Origin: Defluviitaleaceae bacterium
GTDB taxonomy: Bacteria; Bacillota; Clostridia; Lachnospirales; WQUN01
Direction of reading: 5' to 3'
Length of the DNA: 64,000 bases
NCBI GenBank assembly: GCA_009780315.1
Contig: WRAH01000002.1
Location: 1 to 64,000, forward strand
Position numbers and translations under genes: made by a program. The notes beneath the pieces were generated by a model. That model was not told where the DNA came from. It searched no databases and saw nothing but the letters and a program-made list of their open reading frames with translations. Shown piece after piece: positions 51,414 to 59,879 of the stretch. Every line of letters begins with the position of its first letter. Position 1 is the first letter of the stretch.

Positions 51414-51944
51414 TAAATCTATCCAATACCGTTCGTCTGCTTCATCCCCATCATCTGTATATGCCATTCGCTCAAACACTCCGCCACAAGCTAAAATCGT
51501 TTTTTTACTGCCTAGGTTATCAGGGGCGCAACATACAAGCACTTTATCAAGCCCATACCCACGGCATTTTTTAAGGCATAATGCAAGCATGATTGTTGCA
51601 TATCCTTTGCGCCGTTCAAGGGGACGAATGCCATATCCAATATGTCCGCCTTGTTCAAACAAATAAGGGTTATCTAAACTATGGCGAAAATTTATCATGC
51701 CTAAAATCCGTTTATCCCCTTCATACACAAGCATAAACTGGTCTGCTTCCACGTGTTCTGGATGTGGAACAGTTTTTTTATTTTCATATAATCGACAATT
51801 TTCAATCCATTGAGAAATATCTGCGGTTTCATATAGAAATGACTCACCATGGCTGTGGTCATCATAAGCGAGAAGCTCCTGCCTATAGTCTTGAATTTCG
51901 TCATGATATGCTTCACTAGGTCTTATTAAAATTAAATTTTTCAT
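51408..51944 (-). CDS. GNAT-family N-acetyltransferase
   Basis: The protein of about 178 residues begins MKNLILIRPSEAYHDEIQDYRQELL. The acetyl-CoA segment is HIGYGIRPLERRKGYATIMLALCLKKCRGYGLDKVLVCCAPDNLGSKKTILACGGVFE, with GYGIRP-RRKGYA as the pyrophosphate loop. This is the Mec-17/YhbS-like group that includes many unassigned acetyltransferases. ATG 51944 is chosen because GGAG is 8 nt upstream; ATG 51950 is only 2 nt from it. Confidence 0.87.
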   Translation of the reverse strand: MKNLILIRPSEAYHDEIQDYRQELLAYDDHSHGESFLYETADISQWIENCRLYENKKTVPHPEHVEADQFMLVYEGDKRILGMINFRHSLDNPYLFEQGGHIGYGIRPLERRKGYATIMLALCLKKCRGYGLDKVLVCCAPDNLGSKKTILACGGVFERMAYTDDGDEADERYWIDLS

Positions 51945-51987
51945 ATACATTACTCCTTCACTTGTTTATTTAATAATGTAATCAACG

Positions 51988-53283
51988 CTATACAGATAGC
52001 AAGAGCGAAATCATAGCAACATATTTATCATCAACCCTTTCACCGGTAAAATTGCCGTTATAGTGATTGGCAATATCAGAAAGAATCGCTTTGCCATAGC
52101 CTTTGCCTCTCCGCTCTTTTTTTAAACTGTCTGCCACAGGGTTTACGCAACCTATATGCAGATAGTCACCTTTAACGGCTGTACGCAGTTCTATTTTCCG
52201 TTGACCTTGGACAACAGACGCACAAGCGCGTATGGCATTGTCCAATAAGTTTGTGAATATGCTGCACAGGTGAACGGATGATATGTTATGCCCTTCAACA
52301 ATCGTAACTTTGACCTCCAGTTCAATACCCGCTAAATCGCAATCTTTCTGTTTTTCAGTAAGCACAGCATTGACTATGGCGTTTTGACAAAACAAGTATT
52401 CCTTTGTGCTGTCAATGGATTGCTTCAAATCATTAAACAATTTTTCGGCATATTCTTTATCATTTGTAGTAATTAATTGATTGACTGTAGCTAACTGATT
52501 GCTAAAATCATGACGAATTTTCGCCAGCTCCTTCGAGCGTAATTCAATCGCATTATAATGCATCTGTTCAAGTTCACGTATATGCTGAAGTTCTTTTAGA
52601 TTTTCTTCAGTTTCCCTTTTCTTTGAATTGGTGTATAGAATGAGCAAGACGGCAAAATAGCTAATAATCAAAATGATTATACCTATACTCCATATTGGAT
52701 GAATATTGTCAAAATCAAACGTATTATGTGAAAAGAACAATGCACTTACCAATAGCCCAAGCAAAATAATAAAAAACGCCCCTGCATTGGGAATATCAGA
52801 ACGAATTGAGCCTACAAATTTTTTCCATATGATAAAGAAAGCAGCTAGTGAAAGCACTATAGAAATAGACGGGATAAATGCAACAAGTATTGATTGATTA
52901 CTTGATAACTCAAAAGTCAAAATGTATTCCCCAAAGAGTAATGAATATGTCAATGAGGATATGATGTCAGTAAACAGCATAAGCCCTAAGATTAAGAGGG
53001 TAAACAAAATTATTTTCATAGATTTATCTCTACAAGTTAAACGGAAAAACACATACATATAAACAGGAAAAACGATTGCATCAACAATAAGGTTAGACGG
53101 AATCAGCGGCATATGCGTATGGAGATAAACTCTTAAAAAGCGAACCAGTATTGCACCCGATAAAAACAACAGTATAGTCAATATCTTATTGTATTTTGGG
53201 GTCAGCATTTCTTGTAAGACGGTGGCAGTAGCCATAGATACCATTACTGCGGTAGAAATGATTACCCACATTGGCCACGCCAT
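51988..53283 (-). CDS. AgrC-like sensor histidine kinase (GHKL type)
   Basis: The 431-residue kinase has six or seven membrane helices (residues 1 to about 218), then a coiled linker, HisKA-like segment with KIRHDFSNQL (His258) and a GHKL ATPase (SVHLCSIFTNLLDNAIRAC, RRGKGYGKAILSDI). This is the quorum-sensing AgrC/BlpH topology. It is one base downstream of its LytTR partner. No AgrB or AgrD is visible nearby, so the ligand is unknown. Confidence 0.9.
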   Translation of the reverse strand: MAWPMWVIISTAVMVSMATATVLQEMLTPKYNKILTILLFLSGAILVRFLRVYLHTHMPLIPSNLIVDAIVFPVYMYVFFRLTCRDKSMKIILFTLLILGLMLFTDIISSLTYSLLFGEYILTFELSSNQSILVAFIPSISIVLSLAAFFIIWKKFVGSIRSDIPNAGAFFIILLGLLVSALFFSHNTFDFDNIHPIWSIGIIILIISYFAVLLILYTNSKKRETEENLKELQHIRELEQMHYNAIELRSKELAKIRHDFSNQLATVNQLITTNDKEYAEKLFNDLKQSIDSTKEYLFCQNAIVNAVLTEKQKDCDLAGIELEVKVTIVEGHNISSVHLCSIFTNLLDNAIRACASVVQGQRKIELRTAVKGDYLHIGCVNPVADSLKKERRGKGYGKAILSDIANHYNGNFTGERVDDKYVAMISLLLSV

Positions 53284-53284
53284 T

Positions 53285-54010
53285 TTAGCGCACCCCCCAC
53301 ATATTTGAGCCTATATATCGAAAATAATGCTCACGTACTTCATTGTATCGTGCTTTACTTACAGGAATTTCTATGTTTTTGCCAAGTACTATGCGCTCAC
53401 GCTCAATACGTTGGATTTTGTCCATGTTTACAAGAAAGCTCTTATGCGTAGTGACAAACTGCCTAGGTAGGCGTTTTGCCAAGTCGCTCAATTTTTCATA
53501 GCATAAATGCTCGCCGTCTGTAGTGTAAACTGTGACGGTATGCAGTTTGCTTTCAAGATATAAAATATCGTCCGAGTCAACGCCTTTGATTACACCATTA
53601 AACTTCAAAATTAACTTGCGGTTTTCTTCAAGTAGCATTTCATCTTTTAGTTTTTCAAGGTTCTTTAATAAAATATCTGCATCTATAGGCTTGGCTATGA
53701 ATCCCCGCAGATTTGTATTTTTAAGGAATATCTGCTGTGAGTAACGCTCTGGATAGCCTGTGACAAAGATTATTTTTGTCTTAGGGGATAAGCTGTATAG
53801 TTCTGATGCGAAGTCAATCCCGCTCCTATCCTCACCATCCCATTCAATGTCCATTAAAACTGCATCAAACTTAACGCCTTCTTTTATTTGTTGAAATAAA
53901 TCAGAAATTTTGAGAAATATAGCTATTTCACTTTGAAGGCTGACAGTTCTTATTTTGGTTAGCGTATGCTCAAGCCCATGTTGCTGGTCATCACATATAG
54001 CGATTCTCAT
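53285..54010 (-). CDS. LytTR-family response regulator (AgrA-like)
   Basis: The 241-residue regulator has a receiver domain (1 to about 122) with phospho-Asp54 in AVLMDIEWDG and Lys in IAKPID, and a LytTR DNA-binding domain (about 135-238, ILYLESKLHTVTVYTTDGE ... FVTTHKSFLVNMDKIQ). It acts on promoters with paired direct repeats. First gene of the two-gene operon with the AgrC-like kinase. Confidence 0.93.
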   Translation of the reverse strand: MRIAICDDQQHGLEHTLTKIRTVSLQSEIAIFLKISDLFQQIKEGVKFDAVLMDIEWDGEDRSGIDFASELYSLSPKTKIIFVTGYPERYSQQIFLKNTNLRGFIAKPIDADILLKNLEKLKDEMLLEENRKLILKFNGVIKGVDSDDILYLESKLHTVTVYTTDGEHLCYEKLSDLAKRLPRQFVTTHKSFLVNMDKIQRIERERIVLGKNIEIPVSKARYNEVREHYFRYIGSNMWGVR

Positions 54011-54046
54011 AGCTCACCCCTTTCATATCTTGCGACCTTTCCTAAT

Positions 54047-54226
54047 TTCAATTATAACATAGCACTGCTTCAATTGAGAGTTTATTATGCGCTCAAACCA
54101 TCCAGTTATGTTGCTGGTGTACGGATTGTTGTTAAACCAAATTTCCGCGCCAAACCTGCTCCCAAGTTGCCCAATTCTGCTGACATACTAGAAAAGCTGG
54201 TGGTAGGTATCTATAATAAACTATGA
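54047..54226 (+). other. Intergenic stretch, possible gene remnant
   Basis: One plus-strand frame without a plausible start reads VYYALKPSSYVAGVRIVVKPNFRAKPAPKLPNSADILEKL and ends at a TGA. Low-complexity protein-like composition suggests the tail of a lost gene, but I recognise no family. Confidence 0.2.
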
Positions 54227-54248
54227 GAATTGATGGGAGGAATTAAAT

Positions 54249-54305
54249 ATGAGGAATTTTAAATCAAAGGAATTTGTAAGGGAGTTGATTTTATGCTTAC
54301 AATGA
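54249..54305 (+). CDS. Possible 18-codon leader ORF overlapping the next gene
   Basis: GGGAGGAAT precedes ATG 54249. The frame MRNFKSKEFVRELILCLQ ends at TGA 54303-54305, overlapping the next gene's start at 54293 in another frame. The strong ribosome site and overlap suggest a coupling leader; alternatively a remnant. Confidence 0.35.
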   Translation: MRNFKSKEFVRELILCLQ

Positions 54306-54796
54306 ATCAAGTAGGGACTATCATTAATTCGGTTCAGTTAATAATTATTTTAGGATTTGTTTTTTGTATGGTTAATATGATTTTGAATCATATTTTTAAG
54401 ATGAAGGCAATGAAAATCAGCAACACGGAATTGGAAAAATATTTTGCATTGGGAAAACAGCTTATAACAGGATTAGGGATTTTAATTGCCCTTTTATTCG
54501 CCGCCTTAGTGTTTATGAATATTCTTCAAAGTTGGAACGCCCAAAGTGCCGTTGATATTACTGTCAATGCTTATCCGCACGCAAGAAGAACGATTATTAA
54601 CGAATTAACTAATGCGGTAAGACTGCTCGTAATTTTCAGCTTTGTTACTGTGGGTGTCAAATTTATTTTAAAATATCGTGAACATACCACAAAACTGAAA
54701 AATAGTGACAGTCAAACTATACATCCGACATCAAATGATAAAAATGATTTAACGCTAGGCAATTCAACAGCATCATACGATAGGTGGGAAGTTTGA
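54293..54796 (+). CDS. Uncharacterised membrane protein
   Basis: The 167-residue protein has three predicted helices (about 12-34 IINSVQLIIILGFVFCMVNMI, 54-76 LITGLGILIALLFAALVFMNIL and 106-128 LTNAVRLLVIFSFVTVGVKFIL) and a hydrophilic Ser/Asn-rich tail (about 135-167). No family recognised. GGGAG precedes the ATG. Its TGA overlaps the ATG of the acyltransferase gene by one base, so the two are co-translated. Confidence 0.75.
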   Translation: MLTMNQVGTIINSVQLIIILGFVFCMVNMILNHIFKMKAMKISNTELEKYFALGKQLITGLGILIALLFAALVFMNILQSWNAQSAVDITVNAYPHARRTIINELTNAVRLLVIFSFVTVGVKFILKYREHTTKLKNSDSQTIHPTSNDKNDLTLGNSTASYDRWEV

Positions 54797-55959
54797 TGCG
54801 CGCAAACAGACAGCTATATATCGATAATCTTAGGCTTTTAATGATTGTTCTTGTTGTATTGCAGCATATAGCCGTTACATACAGCGGCATGGGCGGCTGG
54901 TATTATATAGAGCCCAGCGAAATGGATATAGTCCAGACTGTTGCTTTCGGATTCCATCAGGCATTTACGCAAGGTTATTTTATGGGCTTTTTATTTTTGA
55001 TTGCCGGATATTACACACCGAAATCTTATGACAAAAAGGGATTTGGCAAATTTATAAAAGATAGATTTGTCAGGCTTGGAATACCAACCATAATTTATAT
55101 GCTTGTAATACACCCGGTTTTAGTTTTCAACATCATGGGATACCGCTTAGACGCAAATGGTGGTTTTATTGCCCAAGGTGACGGCGGACTACCTGCTTCG
55201 TATATAGGGTATTTTATGGGATTGCATGTTTTTGGTGGCACTGGGCCGCTGTGGTTTACCCTTGCACTTTTGGTTTTCTCAATTATTTATGCGTTAATTA
55301 GAAAATGTATTGCCCATAAACCTTTAGCAAACGCCAAAAGATTCCCGAAATTCTCAAATATAATCGTGCTTATCCTGTTGATTAGTGTCTGTGCATTTTT
55401 AATTCGGATAGTACAGCCTCGCGGTACAGATGTGTTAAACATGCAGTTTGCCTATTTTTCTCAATACGTAATATTGTTTATTGTGGGCATATACAGCAAG
55501 CGTTTTGACTGGTTTGAAAAACTTGACTATGTAAAGGGGAAACGATGGCTAATCTGCGGCATGTTGCTTGGGTTTGTTTTGTTTGCAGTTGTCCATATTT
55601 CAGGCGGAGCGTTAGACGGTAATTTAGAGCCATTTGACGGTGGTTTAACTTGGCAAAGTGCGGCCTTTGCTGTGTGGGAATCATTTGTTTCGGTAGCAAT
55701 GGCTATTGGCTTACTTGCTTTGTTCAAAGAGAAATTTAACAGGCAAAGTGAGTTGGTTAAGAGATTATCCCAAAACGCTTTCTCAGTTTATGTGTTCCAT
55801 TCGCTGATTATAGTCTCATTATCACTGCTCTTTGCACCGGTTAATTTAATCCCTATCGTTAAATTTATTATAGTTGCAATAATCGGCATACCTCTCTGCT
55901 TTTTGATTACTGATTTGACAATTCAACGAATAGCTTTTTTGAGAAAATTGTTTGCGTAA
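54796..55959 (+). CDS. Acyltransferase 3 family membrane protein
   Basis: The 387-residue protein, from ATG 54796, has GGTGGGAAG upstream. It has about ten membrane helices and begins NRQLYIDNLRLLMIVLVVLQHIAVTYSG, with the early catalytic His in LQHIAV, and GYFMGFLFLIAGYYTPKSYDKKGFGKFIKDRFVRLGIPTIIY, the standard acyltransferase 3 block. Family members O-acetylate cell-wall or exported polysaccharides. Forms a pair with the preceding membrane protein. Confidence 0.88.
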   Translation: MRANRQLYIDNLRLLMIVLVVLQHIAVTYSGMGGWYYIEPSEMDIVQTVAFGFHQAFTQGYFMGFLFLIAGYYTPKSYDKKGFGKFIKDRFVRLGIPTIIYMLVIHPVLVFNIMGYRLDANGGFIAQGDGGLPASYIGYFMGLHVFGGTGPLWFTLALLVFSIIYALIRKCIAHKPLANAKRFPKFSNIIVLILLISVCAFLIRIVQPRGTDVLNMQFAYFSQYVILFIVGIYSKRFDWFEKLDYVKGKRWLICGMLLGFVLFAVVHISGGALDGNLEPFDGGLTWQSAAFAVWESFVSVAMAIGLLALFKEKFNRQSELVKRLSQNAFSVYVFHSLIIVSLSLLFAPVNLIPIVKFIIVAIIGIPLCFLITDLTIQRIAFLRKLFA

Positions 55960-55971
55960 AAGAGAGGTTCA

Positions 55972-56049
55972 ATGATAAACAATGTGCTTACGGTACTTTC
56001 GATTATTTTTATAGGCGCAGTATGCCTTTTACATGGGCATTTGGGCTGA
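55972..56049 (+). CDS. Possible 25-residue membrane micropeptide
   Basis: AGAGAGG is 5 nt before ATG 55972. The frame MINNVLTVLSIIFIGAVCLL then HGHLG is a single hydrophobic helix. It follows the acyltransferase gene by 12 bp. It could be real or a truncated gene start. Confidence 0.3.
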   Translation: MINNVLTVLSIIFIGAVCLLHGHLG

Positions 56050-56062
56050 AAGGATTAACCCT

Positions 56063-57223
56063 TTAATTTGATTGTTGTTGTACATTGTATAGTAATTTAA
56101 ACATAGCGGCTAATAACCCTGCAAAGGCTAACAAAAATACAGGATAAAAGCCAAGCCCCACAGTGTTTGTCAATAGTCCAAACAGCGGGGGCATAAGTGC
56201 TGAACCTGTATATGCACCAGCCATTTGCACACCGATAATCCCTTGAGAATTTTCTGCCCCAAAATTGGATGGGGTTGAATGAATAAGTGCAGGAAAAATA
56301 GGGGCGCAACCAAGCCCAATAATGATAAGCCCCGCAAAGCTAAATAAGTCAACATCCAGCGGAATAAATATTGCACCAATGCCTATAAAAATTATAACAA
56401 TTCCAATTTTAATCATGGTCTTACTGCCTAATTTATTGGCAATAAATCCTGACACAAACCGCCCGGCAGTGATGCCAATAAAAAAGAATGAGGCAAATAA
56501 GGCCGCCGTTTCAGCTTCAATTCCTCTATGATTGACAAGAAAAGTACTTGCCCATAATCCTGTGGTGGCTTCTATTGCACAATAAGAAAAAAAAGCCAAT
56601 AATGCAAACTTTACACCGCGTATTTGCAGAATTTCACCAAGCCCTTTGACAGGTAAAGTATCTCCATTAACTGTTTCTCGTCTTTTCCACAAAGGAAAAC
56701 TGAAAGCCAGTATCACAGCAAAAATAATCTGCATAATGGCAATGGTTCTATAGGCTCCGCTCCATTCAATGCCGCCTGTAAGGTGAAGCCCCATGATATA
56801 AGGCCCAGTCATTGCGCCTACACCCCAGAAGCAATGCAACCAGCTCATGTGCCGTGAGGTATAATGGGTTGCTACATAGTTATTGATTGCCGCATCCAGC
56901 GTACCCCCGCCAAGCCCATAAGGAATTGCCCACAAGCAAAGCATCCAAAATGTATTTGCCGTGGAAAATCCCAAAAGTGCGGCAGCAGTTATGAAAACGC
57001 TGATAGGTACGACAACCCGCACCCCAAATTTCCGCGTAATCCTGTCAGACATTAGCCCTGCTAAAATTGTTCCGCCAGCCATTATCATAGACACTATACC
57101 CGCATAATGAATAGGCACGTTAAGCTCCCGCTGTATCACAGGCCAAGCAGACCCAAAAAGAGAATCCCCAAGCCCCAAGCTAATAAAAGCCACATAAATA
57201 ATAGAAATCAGTAAAATATGCAT
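56063..57223 (-). CDS. MFS transporter (FucP-like/sugar MFS)
   Basis: The 386-residue, 12-helix major facilitator has the loop 2-3 signature region SDRITRKFGVRVVVPISV and GYFVAFISLGLGDSLFGSAWPVI-like opening (LISIIYVAFISLGLGDSLFGSAWPVIQREL). ANKLGSKTMIKIG serves as loop 8-9. Such small MFS proteins often carry sugars or unknown compounds. Its start is 108 bp from the divergent kinase gene. Confidence 0.87.
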   Translation of the reverse strand: MHILLISIIYVAFISLGLGDSLFGSAWPVIQRELNVPIHYAGIVSMIMAGGTILAGLMSDRITRKFGVRVVVPISVFITAAALLGFSTANTFWMLCLWAIPYGLGGGTLDAAINNYVATHYTSRHMSWLHCFWGVGAMTGPYIMGLHLTGGIEWSGAYRTIAIMQIIFAVILAFSFPLWKRRETVNGDTLPVKGLGEILQIRGVKFALLAFFSYCAIEATTGLWASTFLVNHRGIEAETAALFASFFFIGITAGRFVSGFIANKLGSKTMIKIGIVIIFIGIGAIFIPLDVDLFSFAGLIIIGLGCAPIFPALIHSTPSNFGAENSQGIIGVQMAGAYTGSALMPPLFGLLTNTVGLGFYPVFLLAFAGLLAAMFKLLYNVQQQSN

Positions 57224-57272
57224 TGTTCACTCACCCTTTAAACCATCTATCATAGATATTACCCTAAATTCA

Positions 57273-57302
57273 TTGCATAGTATATAAATTTAATTATATA
57301 AT
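57273..57302 (+). promoter_or_regulatory. Promoter of the cytidylate-kinase-like gene
   Basis: TTGCAT (57273-57278) and TATAAT (57297-57302), spacer 18 bp, 30 nt before the ATG. Confidence 0.6.
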
Positions 57303-57331
57303 CTATACATTATATAGAAAGGGGAATGCTT

Positions 57332-57988
57332 ATGAAAAACTGTATCATTACAATCAGCCGCGAATACGGAAGTGGGGGACGTGATGTTGGGCGAATGCTT
57401 GCAGAGCAACTTGGTTTGCCGGTTTTTGATAAAGAAATAATGCACTTGGCGATTGAAAAAAGCGGACTGCCTGGGGACTTCATAGAAAAGCATTGCGAGA
57501 AAGTACCAAGCAAATTTATACAAGCCCTAAAGCGTTTGTCATTAAACGTGCCAAGTACGCGTATGCCTTCTGGTTACACATCTCATGTGGCTGCCATTCC
57601 GCTAAACAAAAAAACCGATGCAGACAATGTGTTTCAAACCCAATCGGCTGTTATTAAAGAAATTGCAGAATCAGGAAGTTGTGTAATTATTGGACGGTTG
57701 GCGGGCTATGTTTTGCGTGAACATCCGAACTTGTTTTCAGTGTTTATCCGAGGGGATTTTGAGGATAGGGTGAAGCGTACCATTGAAGTTTACAATCTGC
57801 CAGCAGAAAATGCGGCTAAAGATGTTAAAAAAATAGATAAACACCGTGCAAACCATTATAAACTTTTTACCGACCAAAAATGGGGTGATGCAAAGAATTA
57901 TGACTTGGTGATAAACACATCCAGTGTAGGCATTGCAGGTGCGGTAAATGTCATAAAATCTATGTTAAGTGAACGCATTAAGGAATAA
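57332..57988 (+). CDS. Cytidylate-kinase-like family protein
   Basis: The 218-residue protein begins NCIITISREYGSGGRDVGRMLAEQLGLPVFDKEIMHLA, the P-loop (REYGSGGRDVG) and core of Cytidylate_kin2 (PF13189). Later CVIIGRLAGYVLREHPNLFSVFIRGDFEDRVKRT is the lid-adjacent region. AGGGG is 7 nt from ATG 57332 and only 1 nt from ATG 57326, so the second is chosen. Family members phosphorylate nucleotides or have unknown roles in anaerobes. Confidence 0.88.
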   Translation: MKNCIITISREYGSGGRDVGRMLAEQLGLPVFDKEIMHLAIEKSGLPGDFIEKHCEKVPSKFIQALKRLSLNVPSTRMPSGYTSHVAAIPLNKKTDADNVFQTQSAVIKEIAESGSCVIIGRLAGYVLREHPNLFSVFIRGDFEDRVKRTIEVYNLPAENAAKDVKKIDKHRANHYKLFTDQKWGDAKNYDLVINTSSVGIAGAVNVIKSMLSERIKE

Positions 57989-58334
57989 TAAATAAAAAAG
58001 GCTTTACTTAGCCTGTGAAGTATAGTATCATATGTAAGCGGACATAAAAAAGCCGTAGCGGAAGAGATGGTGTAGTACCACCACTCGTCTCATGTAGGGA
58101 TGTCAACATTTAAGCCATCACACATGAACAGGTTAACCTGCCGCCACGACATAATGATTTTACACCAGACTGCACATTTTTTCAATAGCCTAAACACTTT
58201 TTAGTGCTTTCGGTGTCCCCCTCCTTCGGCGACGGTTTTGAAGATAGCCGTTGAAAGTTATTATTGTTATGGGTGTGATGGTGCCGACCCTACATGAAAA
58301 CGTACAAGAAGTACAATTTAATCAAGACAGTTAG
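57989..58334 (+). ncRNA. Candidate structured RNA in a 540-bp non-coding stretch
   Basis: No coding frame is credible in this stretch. A tight hairpin TGGTG / CACCA (58068-58083) is extended by GAG/CTC. Two nested long-range pairs follow: CATGTAGGG (58091-58099) with CCCTACATG (58288-58296), and CCATCACAC (58115-58123) with GTGTGATGG (58273-58281). Between them lie the palindrome CAGGTTAACCTG (58129-58140) and smaller hairpins. A terminator ends it. I do not recognise 6S, SRP, RNase P, tmRNA or a known riboswitch. Ends are approximate. Confidence 0.5.
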
Positions 58335-58372
58335 AAAGCCTACACAGTTTAAATCTGTGTAGGCTTTTTTGT
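58335..58372 (+). terminator. Intrinsic terminator after the structured RNA region
   Basis: AAAGCCTACACAG and CTGTGTAGGCTTT form a perfect 13-bp stem around TTTAAAT, followed by T-run. Confidence 0.92.
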
Positions 58373-58426
58373 GTATCAATCATCCACCATGGGCAAGGAT
58401 ATGATAGTGAGGGTCTTAAATAAATA

Positions 58427-58481
58427 ATTAAGTAAAAACACTTAATTTATGCTTGACATTGACTAAATTATTAGGGATAAT
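58427..58481 (+). promoter_or_regulatory. Promoter and operator-like palindrome of the sugar ABC operon
   Basis: The inverted repeat ATTAAGT-AAAAAC-ACTTAAT (58427-58446) lies just upstream of TTGACA (58453-58458) and GATAAT (58476-58481), spacer 17 bp. The same elements recur before the second solute-binding protein gene. Confidence 0.75.
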
Positions 58482-58530
58482 TCATAAAGAAAATCTTAAT
58501 AAGACATTTTCCAGTCGGAAGGAGACAACC

Positions 58531-59814
58531 ATGAAAAAGAAAATTTTAGCTTTACTTGCAGTATTGTGTATTTCTGTTTTTGCTTTGTTTGCATTCAGTG
58601 CGTGTGGCAATGACAATGACGGTGGTGCAGATGGGGAAACCATCAATATTACATGGTGGGACTTAAACGAGCATTTGACAGGTATCGACTCAATTATCGC
58701 AAGCTTTGAATCACAAAATCCAGGTATTACGGTTACAACTGCTGGGCATTCTAATGAAACCCTGCACCAAAACTTGCAAATTTCAGCCATGAATGACACC
58801 TTACCCTCTATGTGGTTTATGTGGGGCGGGGCACTTGGCGGACGTTATGTGCAGTATGGTGTTTCCAGAGACCTTACATCTTTTGCAAATGCAAACAACT
58901 GGAATCAAGTTTTCACACCAGCATCTTTACAGCTTGCCACCCTTCATGGTGAACTGGCTGGATTCCCACGGGCAATGAATATCCTAGCCGTATACTATCG
59001 CAGAGATATTTTTGAAGACCTAGGGCTTTCTCACCCTACCACCATGGCAGAGTTCCACACCCTTGTAGAAACCATCCATGCTGCTGGTATTACACCAATC
59101 AACACTGCGTCTGTTCCTGGTTGGCATATTATGCGTCTTTGGGAACAGTTCCTAGAGCATTATGCAGGTGCGGTACAGCATGACCAGTTGCAAATCTTTG
59201 AAATTCCATGGGAAGGCAATCAAGCGGTGATAGACTCTTTTGCCACATTCCAAAGATATGCACAAAGCGGCTTCTTTCCAGATGGATTTATTTCTATGGA
59301 AGCTGGTGACTTGACTTTATTACTATACCCTGGTTTTTCAGCCATGCAAATTGAAGGGCCTTGGTTTGACTCAAGTATTATCAATGACCAGCAAGACATT
59401 GAGTTGTATGGTATCTTCCCACTACCAAACGGCGGAACAAACAGGCTTTCTGCTTTTGGTGAAATGTATATGTTTAACGATAATTTAACAGATGAAGAAC
59501 TGGAAGCGGCAGTGGCGTTTCTGCATTACTTCTTCGAGCAACACAATGTAGACACACATCCAAACCTATTTGGTGTACCCATTCCACAAATAGGACGCGA
59601 GGGAGGTATTCCTGCTGAACAAGTGAATGTACCCGCCATTTTTGCAACAGGCAGTGTAAATGGAACATTTACAATCAGCGACCAAGCCCTTCCTCCCATT
59701 GTGGTAGATGCATTATTTAATGTATTAGACTATGTCGCCTTGGGTACGATGACCCCAGAAGAAGCCGCCGCATTTATGCAAAGAGGCATTGAAAGACATC
59801 AGCAAGAAGGATAA
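58531..59814 (+). CDS. Sugar-type ABC transporter substrate-binding lipoprotein
   Basis: The 427-residue SBP_bac_1 protein has a lipoprotein signal (MKKKILALLAVLCIS, lipobox AFSAC, Cys25). The domain opens INITWWDLNEHLTGIDSIIASFESQNPGITVT, typical of carbohydrate-binding proteins. GGAAGGAGA precedes ATG 58531; an upstream in-frame start overlaps the promoter. Next to two permeases and a nucleoside hydrolase, the ligand may be a nucleoside or riboside rather than a plain sugar. Confidence 0.92.
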   Translation: MKKKILALLAVLCISVFALFAFSACGNDNDGGADGETINITWWDLNEHLTGIDSIIASFESQNPGITVTTAGHSNETLHQNLQISAMNDTLPSMWFMWGGALGGRYVQYGVSRDLTSFANANNWNQVFTPASLQLATLHGELAGFPRAMNILAVYYRRDIFEDLGLSHPTTMAEFHTLVETIHAAGITPINTASVPGWHIMRLWEQFLEHYAGAVQHDQLQIFEIPWEGNQAVIDSFATFQRYAQSGFFPDGFISMEAGDLTLLLYPGFSAMQIEGPWFDSSIINDQQDIELYGIFPLPNGGTNRLSAFGEMYMFNDNLTDEELEAAVAFLHYFFEQHNVDTHPNLFGVPIPQIGREGGIPAEQVNVPAIFATGSVNGTFTISDQALPPIVVDALFNVLDYVALGTMTPEEAAAFMQRGIERHQQEG

Positions 59815-59818
59815 ATAC

Positions 59819-59859
59819 TAATACGGGGCTGTGGCGGTTTGCTGCCACAGCTCGTATTA
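59819..59859 (+). other. Stable intercistronic hairpin
   Basis: TAATACG-GG-GCTGTGGC pairs with GCCACAGC-T-CGTATTA around GGTTTGCT, about 15 bp with one bulge and no T-run. It lies between the binding-protein and permease genes, where such hairpins protect the upstream mRNA or attenuate the downstream part. Confidence 0.7.
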
Positions 59860-59879
59860 TCTAATGGATGGTGACGGCT

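Noticed and set aside
57989..58334. 6S RNA, SRP RNA, RNase P RNA, tmRNA or T-box leader
   Set aside because: The diagnostic sequences of these RNAs (for example the T-box GGTGG-ACC-CG motif, the RNase P GAGGAAAGTCC, the SRP GGAAGCAG loop) are absent; left as an unnamed structured RNA candidate.
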